A stretch of DNA of 64,000 nt from the NCBI RefSeq assembly GCF_003970385.1, contig NZ_RXZH01000007.1, positions 62,150 to 126,149 on the forward strand, read 5' to 3'. This DNA comes from Vibrio aquaticus. Its GTDB lineage: Bacteria; Pseudomonadota; Gammaproteobacteria; Enterobacterales; Vibrionaceae. Position numbers and translations under genes: made by a program. Shown in pieces: positions 27,598 to 37,060 of the stretch. The notes beneath the pieces were generated by a model. The model was not told the DNA's origin and did not search any database. It was given only the letters and a program-made list of their open reading frames with translations. How positions within the stretch are numbered: position 1 is the stretch's first letter; each line of letters starts with the position of its first letter.

Positions 27598-28722
27598 ATG
27601 ATTAAGAAAAAAATTCTTACAGTTTTTGGTACAAGACCGGAGGCAATTAAGATGGCGCCTCTCGTTCATGCTTTAGCTATCGATAAGCGATTTGAAGCAA
27701 AGTGTTGTGTAACAGCCCAGCATCGAGAGATGCTGGACCAAGTCCTTGAACTATTTGCGATAAAACCAGATTATGACCTAAATTTAATGAAAGCAGGGCA
27801 GTCACTAAATGATGTAACTGCTCGAATTCTATTGGAATTAAAACCAGTTTTACAAGAGTTTAAACCTGATGTCGTTTTAGTTCATGGTGATACTGCAACT
27901 ACATTTGCAGCAAGCCTTGCAGCATATTATGAACAAATTCCAGTTGGCCATGTTGAGGCAGGTTTAAGAACTGGCAACATTTACTCGCCTTGGCCTGAAG
28001 AAGCGAATAGGAAACTGACGGGTGCACTAACGCGATATCATTTTTCGCCAACAGAAACATCTCAAAAAAACTTGTTACAAGAGAACGTCGATGCAAGTCA
28101 TATCTATGTAACAGGGAATACAGTTATAGATGCATTATTGATGATCAAAGCTAAAATTAGTCATGATAAATATCTTCGACAGCAACTATCAGAGCAATTC
28201 CCATTCCTGTGTGAAGATAAAAAGTTAGTGCTAGTTACAGGCCATAGAAGAGAAAGTTTTGGTGGCGGCTTTGAGCGTATTTGTGAAGCGCTAGCCATTA
28301 CCGCACAAAAGCATCCAGATGCTCAGATTGTATATCCTATGCACTTGAACCCCAATGTACGTGAACCTGTTAATCGAATCCTCGCAGGAATAAATAATGT
28401 GTATTTAATTGAGCCCCAACAATATTTGCCATTTGTTTATTTGATGAATAGGGCACATATCATTCTTACTGATTCGGGTGGCATTCAAGAAGAGGCGCCC
28501 TCTTTAGGCAAGCCTGTGTTAGTCATGAGAGATACGACAGAGCGCCCTGAGGCTGTAGAAGCTGGAACGGTTAAGTTGGTTGGTACCAACATAGACCGAA
28601 TCGTTGTAGGCTTGTCAACTTTGCTTCAAAACGAGCAGGCGTATAAGGAAATGAGCTTTGCACATAACCCTTATGGTGATGGAAAATCATGCCAGCGAAT
28701 TCTAGATGTTCTGGAAAAATAA
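27598..28722 (+). CDS. wecB: UDP-N-acetylglucosamine 2-epimerase (non-hydrolysing)
   Basis: 374 residues, normal length. It makes UDP-ManNAc from UDP-GlcNAc. Landmarks include [13 protein letters not shown], the active-site Asp in HGDTATT, Glu in [16 protein letters not shown] and the catalytic His in TGHRRESFG. First gene of the long plus-strand O-antigen operon, followed after 23 bases by wecC, so together they supply UDP-ManNAcA. Confidence 0.95.
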   Translation: MIKKKILTVFGTRPEAIKMAPLVHALAIDKRFEAKCCVTAQHREMLDQVLELFAIKPDYDLNLMKAGQSLNDVTARILLELKPVLQEFKPDVVLVHGDTATTFAASLAAYYEQIPVGHVEAGLRTGNIYSPWPEEANRKLTGALTRYHFSPTETSQKNLLQENVDASHIYVTGNTVIDALLMIKAKISHDKYLRQQLSEQFPFLCEDKKLVLVTGHRRESFGGGFERICEALAITAQKHPDAQIVYPMHLNPNVREPVNRILAGINNVYLIEPQQYLPFVYLMNRAHIILTDSGGIQEEAPSLGKPVLVMRDTTERPEAVEAGTVKLVGTNIDRIVVGLSTLLQNEQAYKEMSFAHNPYGDGKSCQRILDVLEK

Positions 28723-28745
28723 TATAATTTAATGAGAAGTATCAC

Positions 28746-30005
28746 ATGTCTTTTGAAACAGTATCAGTGGTAGGTTTAGGCTATATTGGTCTGCCTACAG
28801 CAGCGATGTTCGCATCACGTAGGAAAAAGGTCGTTGGCGTTGATGTTAACCAACACGCTGTAGACACTATCAATCAAGGTAAAATTCATATTGTAGAGCC
28901 AGAGCTAGATATGATTGTAAATGCTGCGGTCAAAGGAGGTTACCTAAAAGCGGTGACAACACCAGAAGCGGCTGATGCGTTTCTCATTGCAGTCCCTACC
29001 CCTTTTTTACCTTGCAAAGAAGGTGAGATACCAGCTCCCGACCTTTCTTATATTGAAGCAGCAAGTAAAGCAATTGCTCCTGTTTTAAAGAAGGGTGATC
29101 TAATTATACTAGAGTCGACCTCACCAGTCGGCGCAACAGAGCAAATGGCTGATTGGTTATCTCAAGCTCGTTCAGACCTCACATTCCCACTGACTCACGG
29201 TGAAGAAGCAGACATTAATATTGCACATTGTCCAGAACGTGTCTTACCAGGTCATGTGGTGAGAGAGCTAGTTGAAAATGACCGTGTAATAGGCGGCCTT
29301 ACTCCTAAATGTTCACAACGCTCAGTTGAGTTATACCAAACATTTGTTCAAGGTGAATGTGTAATCACCAATGCACGCACTGCAGAAATGGCGAAGTTGA
29401 CAGAAAATAGTTCTCGCGATGTTCAAATCGCATTTGCAAATGAACTCTCTGTTATCTGTGATAAGTTAGATGTCAATGTGTGGGAATTGATTGCGCTTGC
29501 AAACCGTCACCCTCGAGTTAACATTCTCCAACCAGGCCCTGGTGTTGGTGGTCATTGTATTGCTGTTGACCCATGGTTTATCGTTTCGAAAACACCTGCG
29601 GAAGCTCAGATCATTCATACTGCACGTAAAGTCAATGACAGAAAGCCTGATTGGATAGTCGAGAAAACTAAGATAGCCATTGCTGATTTCTTGCAAGAGA
29701 ATACGGATAAAACGGCAAAAGATATTACAATTGCTTGCTACGGTTTATCCTTTAAACCTGATATCGATGACTTACGAGAAAGCCCTGCTTTAGATATTAC
29801 AAAAAAATTGTCACGCGTACATTCTGGAAGGGTGGTTGCGGTTGAACCTAACATAACTTCACTAGCCCTAGAATGCGTAGATTTGATAGATGTAGACGCT
29901 GCTATCGCAATAGCAGATATACATGTACTACTTGTCGATCATAAACAATTCGTCACGCTAAAACCTAGCTTAAAGTACTTAGTCGATTCAAAAGGCATTT
30001 GGTAA
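28746..30005 (+). CDS. wecC: UDP-N-acetyl-D-mannosamine dehydrogenase
   Basis: 419 residues. It oxidises UDP-ManNAc to UDP-ManNAcA with two NAD. The NAD-binding GLGYIGLPTAAMFASR, the ESTSPVGATE stretch and the catalytic Cys in GPGVGGHCIAVDPWF are present, as is the C-terminal LSFKPDIDDLRESPA. Paired with wecB. The product is the predicted acidic sugar of the repeat unit. Confidence 0.95.
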   Translation: MSFETVSVVGLGYIGLPTAAMFASRRKKVVGVDVNQHAVDTINQGKIHIVEPELDMIVNAAVKGGYLKAVTTPEAADAFLIAVPTPFLPCKEGEIPAPDLSYIEAASKAIAPVLKKGDLIILESTSPVGATEQMADWLSQARSDLTFPLTHGEEADINIAHCPERVLPGHVVRELVENDRVIGGLTPKCSQRSVELYQTFVQGECVITNARTAEMAKLTENSSRDVQIAFANELSVICDKLDVNVWELIALANRHPRVNILQPGPGVGGHCIAVDPWFIVSKTPAEAQIIHTARKVNDRKPDWIVEKTKIAIADFLQENTDKTAKDITIACYGLSFKPDIDDLRESPALDITKKLSRVHSGRVVAVEPNITSLALECVDLIDVDAAIAIADIHVLLVDHKQFVTLKPSLKYLVDSKGIW

Positions 30006-30032
30006 ATAAATAATATTACTAGAGAAATTTAA

Positions 30033-31046
30033 ATGTTAAATAATAAAGTTGTGTTAATCACGGGTGGTACAGGATCATTCGGTAAGCAGTTCATCAAAAC
30101 GATACTGAAGCGTTATTCTAGTGTGAAAAAAATTATTATCTTTTCTCGTGATGAGCTGAAGCAGTTTGAAATAAAGCAGCAATACCCTCAAAAAGACTAC
30201 CCTCAACTTCGCTTTTTTATAGGTGATGTTCGCGATCGAAATCGTATGATTCAAGCTTGTGAAGGCGTTGACGTGATCATCCATGCTGCAGCTATAAAAC
30301 AAGTGGATACTGCAGAATACAACCCAACCGAGTGTATTAGAACAAACGTGGATGGTGCTGAGAATGTGATTAATGCAGCGCTGACTTGTGGCGTGAGAGA
30401 TGTTGTTGCGCTGTCAACGGATAAAGCTTGTGCACCAATAAACCTATATGGAGCGACTAAACTAGCCTCAGATAAGTTGTTTACAGCGGCAAATAACATA
30501 AAGGGCTCAAAGGATATACGCTTTAGTGTTGTACGTTATGGGAATGTGATGGGCTCTCGTGGTTCAGTTATTCCATTTTTTATGAAAAAGAGAGAAGAAG
30601 GTATTTTGCCAATTACGCATGAAGAGATGACTCGCTTTAACATTTCATTACAAGATGGAGTTAATATGGTGATGTATGCTCTAGAAAATCATATCGGTGG
30701 TGAGATATTCGTACCCAAAATACCGTCATATAAGATCTTAGATATCGCCGAGGCTGTCGCACCAGAGTGTGCAACACAAGTAGTAGGAATTCGGCCAGGT
30801 GAGAAACTACATGAAGAAATGATCACAGACACCGACTCCCTCAATACTATTGATCTCGGCAAATACTATGCAATTCTTCCTTCGGTATCATTTACTTACA
30901 CAGAACAAGAATACTTAGAACACCACAGAGCAAAGAAAGTACCATTCGGTTTTAAATATAATTCAGGTACGAATACCGAGTGGGAAACAATAGAGGGCTT
31001 GCGTGAGCTCATTAAAGAACATGTTGATCCAAACTTCACAGTGTGA
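30033..31046 (+). CDS. pseB: UDP-N-acetylglucosamine 4,6-dehydratase (inverting), PseB type
   Basis: 337 residues. PseB removes water from UDP-GlcNAc with C5 inversion, the first step toward pseudaminic acid. TGGTGSFGKQF binds NADP; the catalytic segment is LSTDKACAPINLYGATKLAS. It is the short soluble form, unlike the membrane-anchored WbpM/PglF form at 52199. The stop overlaps the GTG start of pseC by four bases. Confidence 0.93.
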   Translation: MLNNKVVLITGGTGSFGKQFIKTILKRYSSVKKIIIFSRDELKQFEIKQQYPQKDYPQLRFFIGDVRDRNRMIQACEGVDVIIHAAAIKQVDTAEYNPTECIRTNVDGAENVINAALTCGVRDVVALSTDKACAPINLYGATKLASDKLFTAANNIKGSKDIRFSVVRYGNVMGSRGSVIPFFMKKREEGILPITHEEMTRFNISLQDGVNMVMYALENHIGGEIFVPKIPSYKILDIAEAVAPECATQVVGIRPGEKLHEEMITDTDSLNTIDLGKYYAILPSVSFTYTEQEYLEHHRAKKVPFGFKYNSGTNTEWETIEGLRELIKEHVDPNFTV

Positions 31047-32212
31047 GTACAGAAGTGATTCCTTACGGCAAGCAAGATATTAACCAGCAAGACATTGATA
31101 GTGTAGTTGATGTTTTGAAATCAGACTTTCTAACTCAAGGGCCTCAAGTACCTGCATTTGAGCAAGCTCTTGTTTCTCATACTGGTGCAAGTTATGCAAT
31201 AGGAGTGAATAGTGCAACTTCGGCATTGCATATTGCATGCCTTGCTTTAGGTTTGGGGAAGGGGGATTGGCTTTGGACTTCACCAATTACTTTTGTTGCG
31301 TCAGCAAACTGCGGTCTGTACTGTGGTGCGCAAGTCGATTTTGTAGATATAGACCCTGACACTTACAATATGTGTCCGAAACGTCTGGAAGAGAAATTAA
31401 CCAAAGCGAAAAAAGAGAATAAACTTCCCAAGGTAGTTATCCCAGTACATTTGTGTGGGCAACCCTGTGATATGGAGGCTATTGGGAGGCTATCAAAGCA
31501 ATATGGCTTTAAAATAATTGAAGATGCTTCACATGCAATTGGTGGTCGGTATAAAGGTCTACCAATAGGAAACTGCGCATATTCGGATATTACAGTATTT
31601 AGCTTTCACCCTGTGAAAATAATTACGACGGCCGAAGGTGGTGCTGCGTTAACCAATCAACAAGAGTTAGCTGATAAAATGCTTCTATTACGTAGTCATG
31701 GCGTAACACGAGATGCAAGTTTGATGCAAGGAACAATTCACGGTGATTGGTACTATCAGCAGATTGATTTAGGCTTCAATTACCGTATGAGTGAACTTCA
31801 AGCTGTCTTAGGAGTAAGTCAAATAAAACGGCTCAGTGAGTTTGTTTCCGCTCGTCATCACTTGTCTAAGCGATATAGTGAGAAGTTGGCGAGTCTGCCT
31901 GTAGTCCTTCCTTACCAACTACCAGATACGTATTCTGGTCTGCATTTATTTGTAATTCGCCTTCAATTGGAAGATATTTCGTTAAGTCACAAGCAGGTAT
32001 TTGATGCGTTACGTAAAAGAGGCATCGGAGTTAATCTACACTATATTCCAGTCCACACTCAGCCTTATTATCAAAATATGGGCTTTGAACAGGGCAGTTT
32101 TCCTGAAGCGGAAAAGTACTATGAAGAGGCTATTTCGTTGCCAATGTTTCAGAGTATGACTTTTGAACAGCAAGATGAAGTTGTTACTGCGTTAGAACAG
32201 GTATTGAAATGA
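31043..32212 (+). CDS. pseC: UDP-4-amino-4,6-dideoxy-N-acetyl-L-altrosamine transaminase, PseC type
   Basis: 389 residues of the DegT/DnrJ PLP enzymes. It aminates the PseB product at C4. The PLP lysine lies in FSFHPVKIITTAEGG, typical of PseC; upstream are NSATSALHIACLALG and EDASHAIGG. Starts with GTG within the pseB stop and overlaps the next gene by four bases, indicating tight coupling. Confidence 0.92.
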   Translation: MSTEVIPYGKQDINQQDIDSVVDVLKSDFLTQGPQVPAFEQALVSHTGASYAIGVNSATSALHIACLALGLGKGDWLWTSPITFVASANCGLYCGAQVDFVDIDPDTYNMCPKRLEEKLTKAKKENKLPKVVIPVHLCGQPCDMEAIGRLSKQYGFKIIEDASHAIGGRYKGLPIGNCAYSDITVFSFHPVKIITTAEGGAALTNQQELADKMLLLRSHGVTRDASLMQGTIHGDWYYQQIDLGFNYRMSELQAVLGVSQIKRLSEFVSARHHLSKRYSEKLASLPVVLPYQLPDTYSGLHLFVIRLQLEDISLSHKQVFDALRKRGIGVNLHYIPVHTQPYYQNMGFEQGSFPEAEKYYEEAISLPMFQSMTFEQQDEVVTALEQVLK

Positions 32213-33825
32213 AACAGGAAAACGTAGTCGTTTGTATTCAAGCTAGAACGAATTCATCTCGGTTACCAGGAAAAGTTATGCTTCCTATTTCAGGGATTCC
32301 ATTATCCGTTCTCGCAGCCCAAAGGGCTGCTTACAATGCTTCTTATGAAGTAAGAGTTCTAACATCTGAAGAAGCTAGTGATGACCATTTGGCTTCGATC
32401 CTCTGCGATTATGGTGTTCGATGTTATAGAGGCTCATTGGATAATGTACTCCAAAGGTTTGTCGAAGCGTTATCTGATTTGTCCGAAGATACTATTATTG
32501 TACGCTTGACTGCTGATAATGTATTTCCTGATGCTAGTTTTATCAACGAACTAGTATCTCAATATACAGAAAATTGTCTAGAGTATATTTGCGCAAACGG
32601 AGAAAAGTCCCAACTACCGTATGGTTTGTCAGCAGAAGTTACTCGCTTGCGTTACCTAAGAGAGGCCTTACGTAATACTAGTGAACTTTTTGATTTAGAG
32701 CATGTAACACCATATATTCGCAGGAAATATGGTGATAACCATGCAAGAACAGAACTCAGTTCTGACGAGTTTGTACATTTGCGCTGTACAATCGATAATC
32801 TCGACGATTACTTGCAAGTTCTCAAGGTTTTTAAAAGTTGTGATGATGCGGTTAGTGTAACATCTAGGGAACTTACCAAAAAGCTAGTAGAGATTAGCTG
32901 TTGCAAAGGAAAGTCAAATTCATTGGTTCTAGGGGGAGCTCAATTAGGCCTAAGCTACGGCATAAACAACTCAACAGGCCAACCATCGTCAACAGAAGTT
33001 ATAGATATCTTATCATATGCAGCGCGAGCTGGTGTTGAGTTTATAGATACTGCAAGGGTATACGGGAATAGTGAAGAGTTAATCGGTTCATGGTTGAAGT
33101 CTGGCTGGCAAGGTCGTTGTCAAATCATTACAAAACTCGACCATCTTAAGGAGTCAACAGAGGAGAACGTTGTTCTCGAAGTAGAGAACTCTATCCTTAA
33201 ATCGAGTCTGTCTTTAGGAATGAAGACTCTTGATGTTCTTATGTTACATAGAGCGGATCACCTCACGTCACATAGTGGAGCTGTATTCAGAAAATTACAA
33301 TCTCTAAAGGCTGACGGACGGATTAAGAATATAGGGGTATCTGTTCAGACACCTCAGGAGATAGAGTTAGCGTTGAGAACAGAGGACGTTTCTTTTATTC
33401 AACTACCTTACAACATATTAGACCATCGATGGGATTACTTAGTCCCAGCGATTAGGAAAGCTAAGACATCTCGTTCACTCACAATTCATGCCAGAAGTGT
33501 TTTGTTGCAGGGCTTGTTGGTTTCTGAAGACCTTAAACTCTGGGAAAAAGCCAACCTAAAGGAAAGTAAGGTCATTATCGAGTGGTTAAAAAAAGAATCT
33601 CAAGAGCAAGGTTTTGCTACGATTAGCGAACTTTGTATTTCATACGTTAGAAATGTTGATTGGATCGATGGTGTTGTTTTAGGGTGTGAAACAGAAAGGC
33701 AATTATCAGAAAATATCAAAACCATCAACATGCATCATACTCCAAATAATATAGTTCAGCTGAAAGAAATTAAGCCTCCCTTTGAACTTGATGAGAGTAC
33801 CCTCAACCCTGTCTACTGGAGATAA
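32209..33825 (+). CDS. pseF: PseF/SpsF-like cytidylyltransferase fused to an aldo-keto reductase
   Basis: 538 residues. The N-terminal 1-240 is an SpsF-type nucleotidyltransferase (CIQARTNSSRLPGKVM; RCYRGSLDNVLQRF; VRLTADNVF), expected to make CMP-pseudaminate. Residues about 245-520 are an aldo-keto reductase: LGGAQLGLSYGI, catalytic Asp and Tyr in FIDTARVYGNS, Lys in IITKLD, His in LMLHRAD. The reductase substrate is unknown. It overlaps pseC by four bases and ends one base before the SDR gene. Confidence 0.8.
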   Translation: MKQENVVVCIQARTNSSRLPGKVMLPISGIPLSVLAAQRAAYNASYEVRVLTSEEASDDHLASILCDYGVRCYRGSLDNVLQRFVEALSDLSEDTIIVRLTADNVFPDASFINELVSQYTENCLEYICANGEKSQLPYGLSAEVTRLRYLREALRNTSELFDLEHVTPYIRRKYGDNHARTELSSDEFVHLRCTIDNLDDYLQVLKVFKSCDDAVSVTSRELTKKLVEISCCKGKSNSLVLGGAQLGLSYGINNSTGQPSSTEVIDILSYAARAGVEFIDTARVYGNSEELIGSWLKSGWQGRCQIITKLDHLKESTEENVVLEVENSILKSSLSLGMKTLDVLMLHRADHLTSHSGAVFRKLQSLKADGRIKNIGVSVQTPQEIELALRTEDVSFIQLPYNILDHRWDYLVPAIRKAKTSRSLTIHARSVLLQGLLVSEDLKLWEKANLKESKVIIEWLKKESQEQGFATISELCISYVRNVDWIDGVVLGCETERQLSENIKTINMHHTPNNIVQLKEIKPPFELDESTLNPVYWR

Positions 33826-33826
33826 C

Positions 33827-34612
33827 ATGAATCGAAACCTATTTTCTTTAAGTGGAATGACTGCATTGGTTACAGGAGCTTCGGGTTATTTAGGACAAGA
33901 GATGTGCATAGGGTTAGCAGAAGCGGGAGCTACGGTTTTAGTTAACTCTCGCAGTGAGGCTAAAGCAGCTGAACTTGTTGAGCGCCTAATATCTAAAGGC
34001 TTTGTCGCGGAAGAAGCGATTTTTGATGTTACAGATGAAAATGCAGTTGCAGAGTTCTTCTCTGCTTACCAGAGTGATATAAACATCATTGTAAATAATG
34101 CTTATTCAGGTAGTGCTGGGACTATTGAGAGCTCCCACGGGAGTTCATACCTTGACGCTTATATTATTGCGGTGAAATCGGTGCATCATATCGTAAATTC
34201 GGCTTTACCGCACCTTAGATCTTCTGTAGGTAAAATGGGTTATGCCTCGGTTATTAATATTGGCTCAATGTATGGTGTAGTAAGTCCTGACCCTAATTTA
34301 TATGAAAGTGCTGAAACTACTAATCCCCCTTTCTATGGTGCTGCTAAAGCGGCGTTAATACAGTTGACCAAATACTCTGCATGTGAATTTGGAAGAGAAA
34401 ATATAAGATTCAATTCAATATCACCCGGACCATTCCCTAATTTGGCGACCAATAATGACCATTTTGTAAACAATCTATCTAGTAAAGTCCCTATGGGGAG
34501 AGTAGGTAAAGCTGAGGAAATTAAAGGGCCTTTGGTGTTTCTCTCTAGCGAAGCGAGTTCGTTCGTTAACGGAGCGAATTTAATTGTTGACGGTGGATGG
34601 ACTATTTGGTGA
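33827..34612 (+). CDS. Short-chain dehydrogenase/reductase
   Basis: 261 residues with a complete classical SDR pattern: TGASGYLGQEM (NAD(P) binding), NNAYSG, catalytic Ser in INIGSMYG and Tyr-x3-Lys in FYGAAKAAL, and SPGPFPN. Such enzymes are frequent in pseudaminic and legionaminic acid loci but their reactions are rarely known. The track-length frame begins at 33782, but ATG 33827 has a GGAGA Shine-Dalgarno and follows the upstream stop directly. Confidence 0.85.
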   Translation: MNRNLFSLSGMTALVTGASGYLGQEMCIGLAEAGATVLVNSRSEAKAAELVERLISKGFVAEEAIFDVTDENAVAEFFSAYQSDINIIVNNAYSGSAGTIESSHGSSYLDAYIIAVKSVHHIVNSALPHLRSSVGKMGYASVINIGSMYGVVSPDPNLYESAETTNPPFYGAAKAALIQLTKYSACEFGRENIRFNSISPGPFPNLATNNDHFVNNLSSKVPMGRVGKAEEIKGPLVFLSSEASSFVNGANLIVDGGWTIW

Positions 34613-34657
34613 CGAAAATATCTGTGAATGTTACTTTATTGAAAGAGAGTTTATAAG

Positions 34658-35737
34658 GTGAAAGTTCTAGTTCGAGCTGACTCAGGTACTGAGATTGGGA
34701 CAGGGCATATTATGCGTTGTCTAACATTAGCAGTTGAGCTGCGGCGGCGAAATCATGAGGTGGTGTTTTTATGCCAGAGGTTAGAGGGGAACATTAGCGA
34801 TAAAATTATAGCCGAAGGCTTTGAAGTACGTTTTGTCGAGCTTTTGAGTGTCAATAATGACAAGCTACCTCACTCTCACTGGCTTAGAAATTCTCAAAGT
34901 AACGATGCTATACAAACTATCGAAGTTTTGGGTGAGTGTTTTAACGGTAGAGCTCACTGCCTTATTGTTGATCACTATGGAATCGATCACAGATGGGAAT
35001 CAATAGTTGGACAACATACTGATAAACTATTGGTGATTGATGACCTTGCCGATAGATTACATTGTTGTGACTTCCTTATAGATCAAACGTTCAACCGCGA
35101 TAAAAATGACTATGACGCCCTAATTCCAAACCGCTGTAGTATCATGACTGGTACTAAATTCGCCCTGTTGAGAAGTGAGTTTTCAGTTCCAAACAGAATG
35201 GTTTTAAAGGCTAGGATATGCTCGCGAAAGCGATCAGTTTCAAATGTACTAATTATGATGGGAGGAACTGATCACCTGAATTTGACCAGAAAAGTTCTAG
35301 ACTCTATCCTTCCCGATGAGCGTATTACACGAATTACTGTAGTGTTGGGTCCAACCGCCCCACATGTTGAACAGATCAAAAACTATCGAGAGTTGGACGA
35401 TAGAGTCTCTATCATACGGGATACCTCTGAAATTGTTGAATTAATGTTGGCACATGACATTTGCTTCGGAGCCGCTGGCACATCGTCTTGGGAGAGGTGT
35501 GCGACAGGGTTGCCTAGTATCTTAACTTCCTTCGCTAAAAATCAATCAACGATACTTCAAAACCTTAAGCAGTTTGGGGCAATCGACGTATTTAATATAG
35601 ATGATACGGGACAACAAATACTAGCGAAATTAGAGCAGTTAAGGGATGAAAAAGTTTATGATGAAATGTCATCTATGTGCCTAAAAGTTTGTGATGGAAA
35701 TGGAACGAAAAGAGTTGTGGATAAAATAACACAATGA
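34658..35737 (+). CDS. pseG: UDP-2,4-diacetamido-2,4,6-trideoxy-L-altrose hydrolase, PseG type
   Basis: 359 residues with a GTG start. PseG releases UDP from the altrose intermediate before condensation with PEP. The diagnostic N-terminus GTEIGTGHIMRCLTLAVEL carries the catalytic His. GT-B fold motifs follow (IMMGGTDHLNLTRKV; FGAAGTSSWERCATGLP). It ends in a four-base overlap with the first formyltransferase gene. Confidence 0.9.
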   Translation: MKVLVRADSGTEIGTGHIMRCLTLAVELRRRNHEVVFLCQRLEGNISDKIIAEGFEVRFVELLSVNNDKLPHSHWLRNSQSNDAIQTIEVLGECFNGRAHCLIVDHYGIDHRWESIVGQHTDKLLVIDDLADRLHCCDFLIDQTFNRDKNDYDALIPNRCSIMTGTKFALLRSEFSVPNRMVLKARICSRKRSVSNVLIMMGGTDHLNLTRKVLDSILPDERITRITVVLGPTAPHVEQIKNYRELDDRVSIIRDTSEIVELMLAHDICFGAAGTSSWERCATGLPSILTSFAKNQSTILQNLKQFGAIDVFNIDDTGQQILAKLEQLRDEKVYDEMSSMCLKVCDGNGTKRVVDKITQ

Positions 35738-36384
35738 ATACAATACATACGGTCAATATACTTGTTGATAATGACTCATGGATTTTACCTTACGCAAAAG
35801 AGTTTGCTTGCTGGTGTGAGTCTAAAGGTTTAAAAGTGAACTTTGCAAGAGCTCAGAGTGAACTGCTAAATTGTGATATTAGCTTTTTCATAGGGTGTGT
35901 CAGAATTGTTAGCTCAGAAAATTTAAACAAAAGTCGTCTAAATCTAGTTGTTCATGAAAGTGCACTTCCAGCTGGTAAAGGTTTCGCTCCTGTTGCGTGG
36001 CAAATCTTGGAAGGAAAACGTATCATTCCGATCTGTTTGCTTGAAGCAACAAACGCTTTTGATAGCGGAGATATTTGGGTACAAGAGAGTTTCTCTTTAA
36101 TCGGAGTTGAGCTCTATGATGAATGGCGAAGAAAACAAGGAGAAGCTACTTTGTCAATTTGTCAGAACTTTATCAATAGGTACCCTCAGATTGAACCAAA
36201 GAAGCAACGTGGTCTAGAAACATTCTACGCAAGACGAACGCCTAATGATAGTGAATTGGATATCGACAAAACTATACGAGAACAATTTGAGCTCTTGAGA
36301 ATAGTTGATAATAATAAGTTTCCAGCTTTTTTTAGCTATAGAGGAAAAAAGTACAAGTTAGAGATTTCAGAGTATGCAGAATAA
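35734..36384 (+). CDS. Formyltransferase-family protein 1
   Basis: 216 residues resembling the N-terminal catalytic domain of methionyl-tRNA and sugar formyltransferases. The stretch VVHESALPAGKGFAPVAWQI aligns with the formyltransferase active site, and FDSGDIW carries the catalytic Asp. The position normally holding the catalytic Asn two residues before His is Val. Given that no PseH acetyltransferase is present, it may formylate the C4 amine of the pseudaminate precursor (inference). Confidence 0.72.
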   Translation: MNTIHTVNILVDNDSWILPYAKEFACWCESKGLKVNFARAQSELLNCDISFFIGCVRIVSSENLNKSRLNLVVHESALPAGKGFAPVAWQILEGKRIIPICLLEATNAFDSGDIWVQESFSLIGVELYDEWRRKQGEATLSICQNFINRYPQIEPKKQRGLETFYARRTPNDSELDIDKTIREQFELLRIVDNNKFPAFFSYRGKKYKLEISEYAE

Positions 36385-37060
36385 TTATGTAGTGGCGACC
36401 ATTAAGCCATGGAATATCAAAGAGTTCCAATCGCTTAAAGGTAGGTTATCAGGCAAATGGCATTTAATCACATCTAAAGAAGAGTTAAGTGTAGAAAGAT
36501 TAGAGCAACTTAATCCTAGATATGTGTTTTTTCCGCATTGGAGCTGGATAGTTCCTTCTGAAATTTTAGAACGCTGGGAATGTGTATGTTTTCATATGGC
36601 CGATGTACCATATGGGCGTGGTGGTAGTCCTCTGCAGAATCTAATTGTGCACGGGCATAAGAAGACAAAGCTCAGTGCTTTAAGAATGGTAAACGAGCTA
36701 GATGCTGGCCCTGTTTATAGAAAAGTCCCTATGTCTTTGGAAGGAAGCGCAAGTGATATTTTTCATCGTATGGCCCCACTGACCTTTCAGCTGATAGGGG
36801 ATATTGCTAAAAATGAACCTTCACCACAGGAACAAGAAGGTGATGTCGTAGTGTTCAAAAGAAGAACGCCAAAACAGAGTTTGTTACCAAAGAGTGGTGA
36901 TGCTTCTTCACTATATGATCACATACGTATGCTGGATGCGGAGACCTATCCAAAAGCTTTCCTAGAGTGGGGAAAGGTCAGGTTAACGTTTGATGAGGCT
37001 CGACTGGATGTAGATAATGGTCAGTTGACAGCTAGAGTAAAATTCGAGAGTAATGAATAA
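36374..37060 (+). CDS. Formyltransferase-family protein 2
   Basis: 228 residues, overlapping the first formyltransferase gene by 11 bases. The site CFHMADVPYGRGGSPLQNL and the Asp in ELDAGPVY align with the formyltransferase family; here the canonical Asn two residues before His is replaced by Cys. C-terminal FKRRTPKQS resembles the family tail that occurs in both copies (YARRTPND in copy 1). The two proteins are diverged and may act on different amines or as a pair. Confidence 0.72.
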   Translation: MQNNYVVATIKPWNIKEFQSLKGRLSGKWHLITSKEELSVERLEQLNPRYVFFPHWSWIVPSEILERWECVCFHMADVPYGRGGSPLQNLIVHGHKKTKLSALRMVNELDAGPVYRKVPMSLEGSASDIFHRMAPLTFQLIGDIAKNEPSPQEQEGDVVVFKRRTPKQSLLPKSGDASSLYDHIRMLDAETYPKAFLEWGKVRLTFDEARLDVDNGQLTARVKFESNE

